Of a stretch of 17,839 nt of DNA, positions 6,827 to 13,267 are shown piece by piece. A program made the translations under genes and the position numbers. The number at the start of each line of letters is the position of its first letter. The first letter of the stretch is position 1. Source of the DNA: Oscillospiraceae bacterium (GTDB taxonomy: Bacteria > Bacillota > Clostridia > Oscillospirales > Ruminococcaceae); the NCBI GenBank assembly GCA_017848075.1, contig JAGALG010000065.1, positions 1 through 17,839 of the forward strand, written 5' to 3'. Below the pieces are notes generated by a model, which was given only the letters and a program-made list of their open reading frames with translations, did no database searches and had not been told where the DNA came from.

Positions 6827-6855
6827 TGGTCTTTTTTCAAGGAATGGAGTATGAT
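6827..6855 (+). promoter_or_regulatory. Weak promoter candidate for the S51-peptidase operon
   Basis: TATGAT at 6850-6855, with a 17-nt spacer to TGGTCT (6827-6832), a poor -35. It lies 36 nt before the ATG at 6891. The TACAAT in the palindrome upstream is the alternative -10. Confidence 0.3.
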
Positions 6856-6890
6856 AGGGATAGAGTGAATTGGAAACGGAGGAAGGTCTT

Positions 6891-7619
6891 ATGGTCATTT
6901 TTCTGAGCAGTAGTCCCTGCGTGGAAGGCAGCGGAGCGATGAATCCTTTGAATGGTTTTGCTAAAGAACTGAAAGAGGCTTTGCCAGAGCCTTGTCGCTG
7001 TTTGTTTCTCTGCTCCAGTCCTGATGATGTGGCTGCGACAGAGCGGCACGCTTACGAAATGAAGCATAATTTTGAGATCAGCGGACATTCCTTTATAACA
7101 TATGATATTCTGGATCGGCGCAATCAGGAGCAGCGAAAAGAGCTGATCCAAGAGGCAGACTTCCTTGTTTTGGCTGGCGGCCATGTGCCAACTCAAAATG
7201 AGTTCTTCAAAGAAATTGGTCTGAGAACTTTACTGAAGGAGTTTAAAGGTGTTGTATTAGGCATCAGTGCAGGAAGTATGAATAGTGCAGATCTTGTTTA
7301 TGTTCATCCGGAGCTGCCCGGTGAAACCCGTTTTACCGAAACAGAACGCTTCCGGGAGGGCTTGGGGCTGACCAAAACAATGATTCTGCCCCATTATCAA
7401 ATGATTAAAAATGATGTATTGGACGGCTTACGGCTGTTTGAAGATGTGGCTTATCGTGATAGTATGGGACGGCAGTTTCTTTGTCTGGTGGATGGCTCTT
7501 ATCTCTATATACAGGACGGCATAGAGGAGTTGCGAGGAGAAGCCTACCAGATCAAAGATGGCATGTTGAGTCTGTTTTGCCGGGAAGGCGAAAGTCGGAT
7601 GCTGACGGAGGAGGATTAG
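6891..7619 (+). CDS. Peptidase S51 (dipeptidase E-like)
   Basis: A 242-residue protein of the class-I glutamine-amidotransferase-like fold. It carries the S51 nucleophile elbow GISAGSMN (124-131; Ser126) preceded by VLAGGHVPTQNEFF (93-106), where GG forms the oxyanion region. The candidate catalytic His168 is in ILPHYQ. In the family, dipeptidase E (PepE) cuts dipeptides with N-terminal Asp, and cyanophycinases cut the Asp-Arg storage polymer. The length fits PepE (about 230) better than cyanophycinase (270 or more). GGAGG (6878-6882) lies 8 nt upstream of ATG 6891; an in-frame TTG at 6870 is upstream of that site and is rejected. It is the first gene of a six-gene run: its last codons contain the ribosome binding site of the next gene, which starts 1 nt after this stop. 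Substrate unproven. Confidence 0.85.
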   Translation: MVIFLSSSPCVEGSGAMNPLNGFAKELKEALPEPCRCLFLCSSPDDVAATERHAYEMKHNFEISGHSFITYDILDRRNQEQRKELIQEADFLVLAGGHVPTQNEFFKEIGLRTLLKEFKGVVLGISAGSMNSADLVYVHPELPGETRFTETERFREGLGLTKTMILPHYQMIKNDVLDGLRLFEDVAYRDSMGRQFLCLVDGSYLYIQDGIEELRGEAYQIKDGMLSLFCREGESRMLTEED

Positions 7620-7620
7620 G

Positions 7621-9054
7621 ATGATCTACGATGTTTTGATTGCCGGAGCCGGTGTGATCGGTGCCATGGCAGCACGAGAGCTGTCTCGCTATCAGCTGTC
7701 GGTTTGTTTGTTGGAAAAAGAAAATGATGTGGCCTGTGGAGCATCCAAGGCCAACAGTGGCATTATCCATGGTGGTTTTGACCCGGAACCGGATACACGG
7801 AAAGCCAAGTTGAATGTGGAAGGAATCGACTTGCTGTACGAAGCAGCGGAACAGCTGCATGTCCCATATAAGCGGAATGGTTCGATGGTCTGCGCCTTTG
7901 GTGCGGAGGAAGAGCCTGCAATCCATGCCCTTTATGAGAGAGGTCTTGTCAATGGGGTAAAAGGGCTGGAGATCCTCAGCGGCGAAGAAGCTCGCCAGCT
8001 GGAGCCCAATTTATCTTCAGAAATCACGAAAGTTCTTCATGCACCAACAGCAGGAATTATCTGTCCTTATGAGCTGACCATTGCTGCAGTTGGAAATGCG
8101 ATGGACAATGGAGTGGAGCTGAAACGAAACTTTGAAATTACAGCGATCAAAGCACAAGATGAGGGCTTTGTTGTTTGTTCCTCTCAGGGAGAGCAGGTAC
8201 AGGGACGATACTTCCTCAACTGCTGCGGCTGCTATGCCGACCACATTGCAGAACTGGTTGATGATGCCTTCTATCAAATCATCCCAAGGGCGGGAGAGTA
8301 TTTGTTGCTGGATAAAAATGAGGGTCAGCGAGTTTCTCACACCATTTTTCAGGTGCCCAGCAAAGAAGGTAAGGGTATTTTGGTTACTCCAACCGTTGAT
8401 GGAAATCTGCTTTGCGGTCCAACCGCTCAGAAAGTGGAAGCCCCAGAACATACCGAGACTACAGCGGTTGGTCTGGCTGCTGTTCAGCGCTTGGCTGCCA
8501 AAAGTGTGCCATCTGTGAATTTCCGGCAAGTGATCACCTCTTTCAGTGGAATCCGTTCCTCTGAAAAAGGGGGAGATTTTATCATTGAAGCTTCCCAAAA
8601 GGTGAAGAATTTCGTCCATGTGGCAGCGATTGATTCACCGGGACTGAGCTCCTGCGTAGCGGTTGCCCGACAAGCTGTGGAAGAGTTGCGGAATTGTGGC
8701 TTGCAGCTGGAAGAGAAGGGGCAGTGGATAGCAGAGCGGGAAGATCCTCATTGTTTCCGCAAGATGACGGATGAGGAGAAGGATGCTTTTATCAAAGCTA
8801 ATCCTACCTATGGAAAGATTATCTGTCGCTGCGAATGTGTCAGTGAGGGAGAGATTCGGGAAGCGATTCGGCGAAATCCACCGGCGTGGGATCTGGACGG
8901 CGTCAAGCGCCGTACCCGCAGCGGTATGGGTCGCTGTCAAGGCGGTTTCTGTTCCCCTTATGTGATGAAGCTGATCGCAGAGGAGAGGGGAATCTCCATG
9001 GAGCAGGTCACCAAAAATGGCCTTGGCTCCGAGCCATTGCTGAAGAAACTGTAA
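7621..9054 (+). CDS. GlpA-like FAD oxidoreductase with [2Fe-2S] tail
   Basis: A 477-residue DAO-family flavoprotein. The FAD motif GAGVIG lies at 9-14. Next is the segment GASKANSGIIHGGF (40-53), shared by GlpA-like glycerol-3-phosphate dehydrogenases and LhgO-type 2-hydroxyacid oxidases. A late glycine-rich IDSPGLSS (337-344) follows. Residues about 400-460 form a BFD-like domain, with C402-R-C404 and C439-x4-C444 as the expected [2Fe-2S] ligands (C406 is an extra). Family knowledge suggests oxidation of glycerol-3-phosphate to dihydroxyacetone phosphate, but the substrate pocket cannot be read with certainty. The ATG lies 1 nt after the peptidase stop, with GGAGGAGG (7607-7614) inside that gene, so translation is probably coupled. 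The next two genes encode a partner flavoprotein and a DUF1667 protein, the usual companions. It is cytoplasmic or membrane-peripheral, as no TM segment is seen. Confidence 0.88.
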   Translation: MIYDVLIAGAGVIGAMAARELSRYQLSVCLLEKENDVACGASKANSGIIHGGFDPEPDTRKAKLNVEGIDLLYEAAEQLHVPYKRNGSMVCAFGAEEEPAIHALYERGLVNGVKGLEILSGEEARQLEPNLSSEITKVLHAPTAGIICPYELTIAAVGNAMDNGVELKRNFEITAIKAQDEGFVVCSSQGEQVQGRYFLNCCGCYADHIAELVDDAFYQIIPRAGEYLLLDKNEGQRVSHTIFQVPSKEGKGILVTPTVDGNLLCGPTAQKVEAPEHTETTAVGLAAVQRLAAKSVPSVNFRQVITSFSGIRSSEKGGDFIIEASQKVKNFVHVAAIDSPGLSSCVAVARQAVEELRNCGLQLEEKGQWIAEREDPHCFRKMTDEEKDAFIKANPTYGKIICRCECVSEGEIREAIRRNPPAWDLDGVKRRTRSGMGRCQGGFCSPYVMKLIAEERGISMEQVTKNGLGSEPLLKKL

Positions 9055-9068
9055 GGGAGGGCGAATCC

Positions 9069-10313
9069 ATGCTGAAACATGATATTGTGATTATTGGAGG
9101 AGGCCCTGCCGGCATGGCAGCGGCAGTTGCAGCCTATGACAATGGAGTCCATGATGTTGTCATATTAGACCGAGAGGAAGAACTGGGAGGTATCCTGCGT
9201 CAGTGCATCCACAACGGTTTTGGTCTGCATAAGCTGGGGCAGGAATTGACCGGCCCGGAATATGCGGCAGTATATAAAGAAAGGGTGCTGGAACGGGGAA
9301 TTAAGGTTTACTCCGAAACCATGGTTACCGCAGTGACGGAGGATAAAATCGTCAGCGCTCGGAATCGGGATGGTATTTTGAAGATTCAAGCCAAAGCGGT
9401 GATTCTTGCGATGGGCTGCCGTGAGCGAAGCCGTGGCGCACTGAATACGCCGGGCAGTCGTCCGGCTGGTGTTTACAGCGCCGGTACCGCACAGAAGCTG
9501 ATCAACTGTGAGGGCTACATGGTAGGAAAACGAGTGCTGATCCTTGGTTCCGGCGATATTGGACTGATCATGGCGCGCCGCTTGTCTCTGGAGGGAGCAA
9601 AGGTGGAGGCAGTCTGTGAGATCATGCCATACTCCGGCGGTTTGACTCGTAATATCGTCCAGTGCTTGGAGGACTACAATATTCCGCTGTATCTTAACAC
9701 TACCGTCGTGGAGATCCATGGACAAAAACGAGTGGAGGCGGTTACCATTGCTCAGGTGGATGAGCAGCGGCGTGTGATCGAAGGCAGTCAGCGGCGGATC
9801 GACTGCGATACCTTATTGCTGTCTGTCGGATTGATCCCGGAAAATGAGCTGACACGAGAGGCCGGAATTGCCATCGATCCGATCACCAACGGTGCTGTCG
9901 TTGACGAAAATTGCCAAAGCAGTGTGGAAGGCATCTTTGCTTGCGGCAATGTACTGCAGGTTCACGACTTGGTGGACTATGTATCAGACGAGGCGGAGCG
10001 AGCCGGTATGGGAGCTGCAGCCTATGTCAAAGGGGAACAGCAGACTTCTTCCCTTATCAAAACAAAAGCAGGCAGGGGTGTCCGTTATGTTCTGCCCCAG
10101 AGAGTACACACAGATCAGGGAGCGGTTTCGCTGTTCCTTCGAGTAACAGAGCCTTTTGGAAAGGTCCGTTTTTCTGTTACATCCGGAGATGAGGTGCTGA
10201 GCACAGCTCTGCGCTTGAAGGCGGCACCGGGCGAAATGGAGAAGCTGATCATTCCGGCAGAAAAGCTGGCCGCCATTCGGGATGAAATTATTGTTTCGCT
10301 GGAAGAATGTTAA
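9069..10313 (+). CDS. FAD/NAD(P)-dependent oxidoreductase, partner of GlpA-like protein
   Basis: A 414-residue pyridine-nucleotide-disulfide-type flavoprotein with two dinucleotide folds. IIGGGPAGMAAA (8-19) binds FAD, and LILGSGDIGLIMARR (157-171) likely binds NAD(P)H. GIFACGNVLQVHDLV (288-302) is the second FAD contact, and a beta-rich extension follows from about 330. GGILRQCIHNGFGLHKLG (40-57) is typical of the oxidoreductase found beside GlpA-like and DUF1667 genes. There is no CxxC disulfide of the lipoamide-dehydrogenase kind. Its presumed job is to pass electrons between the upstream flavin/Fe-S subunit and NAD(P) or another carrier; this is inference. GGGAGGG (9055-9061) lies directly after the upstream stop, 7 nt before ATG 9069. 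The reading frame stays open upstream to 8886, inside the previous gene, but those codons lack a site and are rejected. Confidence 0.87.
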   Translation: MLKHDIVIIGGGPAGMAAAVAAYDNGVHDVVILDREEELGGILRQCIHNGFGLHKLGQELTGPEYAAVYKERVLERGIKVYSETMVTAVTEDKIVSARNRDGILKIQAKAVILAMGCRERSRGALNTPGSRPAGVYSAGTAQKLINCEGYMVGKRVLILGSGDIGLIMARRLSLEGAKVEAVCEIMPYSGGLTRNIVQCLEDYNIPLYLNTTVVEIHGQKRVEAVTIAQVDEQRRVIEGSQRRIDCDTLLLSVGLIPENELTREAGIAIDPITNGAVVDENCQSSVEGIFACGNVLQVHDLVDYVSDEAERAGMGAAAYVKGEQQTSSLIKTKAGRGVRYVLPQRVHTDQGAVSLFLRVTEPFGKVRFSVTSGDEVLSTALRLKAAPGEMEKLIIPAEKLAAIRDEIIVSLEEC

Positions 10314-10329
10314 GAAAGGACGGCTGTCG

Positions 10330-10677
10330 ATGAAACGAGATTTGACTTGTATTATCTGTCCACGAGGCTGTTCTCTCCATGTGGAAGGAGAGGGAAAGGC
10401 GCTGACTGTCAGCGGAAACGCCTGTCCAAGAGGAATCCAATACGCGGTGGATGAGTGTACCGATCCACGCCGAACCATTACTTCGACGGTACGGGTCAGC
10501 AATCGGGAAAACTGTATGGTCAGCGTCAAAACAGCTGATCCGATTCCAAAGGCAGCAATTTTTGAAGTAATGGCATGCATCCGTCAGCTGCAGGTGGAAG
10601 CTCCACTGAAGATAGGAGATTTGATTCTGGACGATGTGTATGGCACACAGATCATTGCAACCAAAGCGGTGGAATAG
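10330..10677 (+). CDS. DUF1667 cysteine-motif protein
   Basis: A small 115-residue protein of the DUF1667 (COG3862) family, described only as having conserved CxxC pairs. It shows CIICPRGC (C7, C10, C14) and GNACPRG (C32), plus C43 in DECTDP, then the family's RRTITSTVRVSN stretch. C62 and C83 are further cysteines. The cluster suggests a metal or Fe-S site used in electron transfer with the two flavoproteins upstream, but no biochemical role is established to my knowledge. AAAGGA (10315-10320) lies 9 nt before ATG 10330. The frame is open from 10282 inside the preceding gene, without a suitable site. The gap to the upstream gene is 16 nt, and the next ribosome binding site overlaps this stop codon. 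No signal peptide or TM segment. Confidence 0.85.
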   Translation: MKRDLTCIICPRGCSLHVEGEGKALTVSGNACPRGIQYAVDECTDPRRTITSTVRVSNRENCMVSVKTADPIPKAAIFEVMACIRQLQVEAPLKIGDLILDDVYGTQIIATKAVE

Positions 10678-10686
10678 GAGACAACA

Positions 10687-11499
10687 GTGAATAAAAAAGA
10701 ACAAATCCAACAGATTCGCCTGTTCTTATTTGATATGGATGGAACCCTGTATTTAGGGGATCGGCTCTATGATTTTACCATTGAGCTGCTTCAAACCATT
10801 CGGAAACAAGGCAAAAAATATCTGTTTATGACCAACAACTCCTCCAAAAGTGTGGAAGACTATGTGAAAAAGCTGGCACGACTGGGCATCGAGGCGGATC
10901 GGGAGGATTTTATTACCTCCTCCCAGGCGACAGCGTATTATCTCCATGAGCAGTATCCGGGCAAAAAGCTCTATGTCTGCGGAACCCAATCTCTGAAAAG
11001 GGAGCTGGAGCGGGAAGGTTTCCCTGTTACAGAGGAACTGGACGAAGTAGAATGTATCGTTATGGGTTTTGATACGGAGTTGACATTTAAAAAGCTGGAA
11101 GATGTGAGCAAATTGCTGCTGACCCGGCCGGAGCTGCCCTATATTGCGACCAATCCGGACTTGGTATGCCCAACTGAGTACGGCAGTGTTCCGGATTGTG
11201 GCTCGGTTTGTGAGATGATTTATAATGCGACCGGAAAGCGGCCGCTGGTCATTGGTAAGCCCAGTCCTTTAATGCCTCAGCTGGCGATGAGCCGTAATGG
11301 ATACAACAAGGAAGAAACAGCGGTGATAGGTGACCGTATTTATACCGATATAAAAAGTGGTCTTAACGCCGGAATTACTGGAATCCTTGTTCTCAGCGGT
11401 GAGACAACAGTAGAAATTCTGAACGCATCGGAAGATCAGCCTCATTTGGTACTGCAGGATGCGGGGGAGATTCTTTCTGTGCTCAAAGAAAAAGCGTAA
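10687..11499 (+). CDS. HAD-IIA family phosphatase (NagD-like)
   Basis: A 270-residue HAD hydrolase of subclass IIA. Motif I is FDMDGTLYLGD (D16 nucleophile, D18 acid/base) and motif II MTNNSS (T49). K191 in IGKPSP is motif III. VIGDRIYTDIKSGLNAGI (213-230) is motif IV, with D216 and D221 binding Mg2+. The long cap between motifs II and III fits NagD/AraL/phosphoglycolate-phosphatase relatives, cytoplasmic phosphatases of sugar phosphates and nucleotides. Beside a GlpA-like module, a glycerol-3-phosphate or related triose substrate is attractive but unproven. The start is GTG at 10687, with AGGAG (10676-10680), which overlaps the upstream stop, 6 nt away; no ATG fits. A housekeeping-repair phosphatase is the main alternative. 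Confidence 0.88.
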   Translation: MNKKEQIQQIRLFLFDMDGTLYLGDRLYDFTIELLQTIRKQGKKYLFMTNNSSKSVEDYVKKLARLGIEADREDFITSSQATAYYLHEQYPGKKLYVCGTQSLKRELEREGFPVTEELDEVECIVMGFDTELTFKKLEDVSKLLLTRPELPYIATNPDLVCPTEYGSVPDCGSVCEMIYNATGKRPLVIGKPSPLMPQLAMSRNGYNKEETAVIGDRIYTDIKSGLNAGITGILVLSGETTVEILNASEDQPHLVLQDAGEILSVLKEKA

Positions 11500-11513
11500 G
11501 GAGAGGGATGCGG

Positions 11514-12056
11514 ATGGAATTGAACACGCAGCGTTTGCTGTTGCGGCCATGGGTGCGGGAGGATACTCCGGCCCTGTATGACTTGGCCAGGGATCCGGAA
11601 ATCGGGCCAAACTGCGGATGGAACCCCCATAAAAGTATGGAAGAAAGTGATGAGATCCTGCGGAAAGTGCTGATGAATCGTTATACCTGGGCCATTGTTT
11701 TGAAAGAAACAGGAGAAGTCATAGGAGATATTTCTCTTATGCCCTTTGGAACCAGCACTTATGCGAATAATCAGCAGGAAAAGGAAATTGGCTTCTGGTT
11801 GGGGCGACCATATTGGGGTCGCGGCTATATGCCGGAGGCCTGTATGGCTCTGTTGAGCTGGGCTTTTGACAGTGAACAGGTGAACTGCGTTTGGTGTGCT
11901 CATCGGATAGACAATCAGAACTCTGCTCGCGTACAGGAAAAGTGTGGTTTCCGCTTCCATCATCGGGATGAAGGACGCTATTCCGTACAGCTGGACCGCT
12001 ATGATGATTTGATCGTCAACTGTTGGACCAGAGAAGAGTGGATCAAGAGAAAATAA
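11514..12056 (+). CDS. GNAT acetyltransferase (RimJ/RimL type)
   Basis: A 180-residue GNAT-fold enzyme that moves acetyl from acetyl-CoA to an amine. It begins MELNTQRLLLRPW, typical of the RimJ/RimL branch. The acetyl-CoA pyrophosphate loop is RPYWGRGYMPEA (98-109), followed by helix LLSWAF (113-118) and NQNSARVQEKCGF (134-146), the usual conserved end of the core. The acceptor (ribosomal protein N-terminus, antibiotic or small amine) cannot be told. AAGGAG (11498-11503) is 10 nt from ATG 11514 and 4 nt from ATG 11508. The first spacing is better, but the start two codons upstream is possible. Only 8-14 nt separate it from the HAD gene, so it is the last member of the operon and ends in a bidirectional terminator. 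Confidence 0.85.
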   Translation: MELNTQRLLLRPWVREDTPALYDLARDPEIGPNCGWNPHKSMEESDEILRKVLMNRYTWAIVLKETGEVIGDISLMPFGTSTYANNQQEKEIGFWLGRPYWGRGYMPEACMALLSWAFDSEQVNCVWCAHRIDNQNSARVQEKCGFRFHHRDEGRYSVQLDRYDDLIVNCWTREEWIKRK

Positions 12057-12081
12057 AAACAGCCCCACTGGGGCTGTTTTT
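12055..12081. terminator. Bidirectional terminator after the operon
   Basis: A perfect 12-bp stem, AAAAACAGCCCC (12055-12066) with GGGGCTGTTTTT (12070-12081), and a 3-nt ACT loop. It overlaps the GNAT stop codon and lies 9 nt beyond the stop of the convergent secreted-protein gene. Confidence 0.93.
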
Positions 12082-12089
12082 CTATGCGT

Positions 12090-13103
12090 TTATTTCAGAA
12101 GGAAAAGGCAATCCTCAGGCATTGTGTTGATTTGTGACTGGAAAAGCTGTGTCAGCTGTCCAAGCAGATTGTTTTGGGCGTATTCTGCAATGCTTTGCTC
12201 CAAATCAGGGGCTACCAGTTCTTCTTCCGGTTCGATTAAGTTATCCAGCTCTGCTTTTTCGCTGACCCGAAACTCGATTTCCAAAGAAGAAGCACTGATT
12301 GTCAAAGGATCGGAAATCCGATCATAAAAGCCCTGTCGAAGCTCCAGCTTGTTGAGATTGCGTGTTGTAGCCTTGGCGGGAGTCAGCTGCAAATCACTGT
12401 CGGATGGAGTGGAGAGAGACGCTTCTTCCTCTCCCAAAGCGATGGCGGTGATTCGATCTGTTTTTCCATAAATCAGCCGGATCTTTTCTGTGCCTCCGCA
12501 AAGAGCAAGAAGGGTGTGCTGATTTCCTTCTGGATCAAAGGCACTGAGGAGGCTGGCTGTGTTGCGGCAGCTTTCATTCAGTTCCCATTCAACGATCGAA
12601 CCGGCAGGAACTCCCTTCAAGCGGGTGGAAGTGAATACCTGTGTTTCCAGATCCGGCTCGCTTAGCAGGACGATGCCGCCTTTCGCAGAGGAGAGCCAGC
12701 GGGAAGCCCGACTGCCTAAAGTGTTCTGAATCTTCATTTTTTTACTGTTTTCAACCTGTGCACGTAAGGCTTTTTGACCAAAAGAGGAGGCATTGCCATC
12801 GGCGGTCATATTTTTGGGGATTTGCAGAGGAGCTGCTGCAGAAGCTGCTGCTTTCGCAGGAATACGGATGCTGTAATCAATGCCGTCAAGAAGCAGATCA
12901 TAGCCTTCCTGACCGCTTAAATTCAGCGCTTTTTGACTGATACTGATTTCACCCTTGATTTTGATTTTTACGGTTTTCCCAGAATCGATATCCTGAATCA
13001 GATCCTCGATATCATCGGGTGCGATACTGGTAGCAGTGGCTGTTACGGGCAGAACAGAAAACAGCAGACAGAGGATGAGAAAAAAGCTTAGCAGTCGTTT
13101 CAT
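12090..13103 (-). CDS. Secreted protein of unknown function
   Basis: The 337-residue product has a clear signal peptide: MKRLLSF, then a hydrophobic core to about 20, and a likely cut in TATATS near 25. I recognise no family. The start of the mature part (27-80) is acidic and then beta-like, with IEDLIQDIDSGKTVKIKIKG. Ala-rich residues 84-93 follow, then a basic segment 111-140. Residues 143-285 look beta-rich (IVLLSEPDLETQVFTST, VEWELN, IRLIYGKTDRITAIALGEEE), suggesting one or two sandwich domains. The tail 286-320 is acidic and helical (EPEEELVAPDLEQ). It has no LPxTG motif, lipobox or TM tail, so it is probably released. AAAGGAG upstream with 8-nt spacing supports ATG 13103; an in-frame ATG at 13121 precedes that site and is rejected. 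It has its own promoter and a shared terminator. Confidence 0.72.
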   Translation of the reverse strand: MKRLLSFFLILCLLFSVLPVTATATSIAPDDIEDLIQDIDSGKTVKIKIKGEISISQKALNLSGQEGYDLLLDGIDYSIRIPAKAAASAAAPLQIPKNMTADGNASSFGQKALRAQVENSKKMKIQNTLGSRASRWLSSAKGGIVLLSEPDLETQVFTSTRLKGVPAGSIVEWELNESCRNTASLLSAFDPEGNQHTLLALCGGTEKIRLIYGKTDRITAIALGEEEASLSTPSDSDLQLTPAKATTRNLNKLELRQGFYDRISDPLTISASSLEIEFRVSEKAELDNLIEPEEELVAPDLEQSIAEYAQNNLLGQLTQLFQSQINTMPEDCLFLLK

Positions 13104-13154
13104 TTTGATCGCTCCTTTCATCTGTTTGCAAAATAAAGATGGTCTTCTGTCTTT

Positions 13155-13183
13155 ATTATACTAAATCGCCTAAAGTGCAACAA
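13155..13183 (-). promoter_or_regulatory. Promoter of the secreted-protein gene
   Basis: On the minus strand a perfect TATAAT (13155-13160) is preceded, 17 nt upstream, by TTGTTG (13178-13183), a partial -35. The start codon is 52 nt downstream. A 7-bp inverted repeat ATAAAGA (13133-13139) / TCTTTAT (13150-13156) falls at the predicted 5' end of the transcript. Confidence 0.6.
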
Positions 13184-13203
13184 GGGAATTTTGTAAGATT
13201 TTT

Positions 13204-13232
13204 TTGAATTTTCTTTCCTGCTGTGCTATGAT
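13204..13232 (+). promoter_or_regulatory. Promoter of the M20 peptidase gene
   Basis: TTGAAT (13204-13209), a 17-nt spacer, then TATGAT (13227-13232) preceded by TGC, an extended -10. It is the best sigma-A-like promoter in the window and lies 35 nt before the ATG. It runs back to back with the minus-strand promoter at 13155-13183. Confidence 0.7.
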
Positions 13233-13267
13233 GATATCAGATTACAATTCCGGAAAGGAGTTTTCAT

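Noticed and set aside
6891..7619. Cyanophycinase
   Set aside because: The protein is short for a cyanophycinase and no cyanophycin synthetase is nearby; the dipeptidase E reading fits better.
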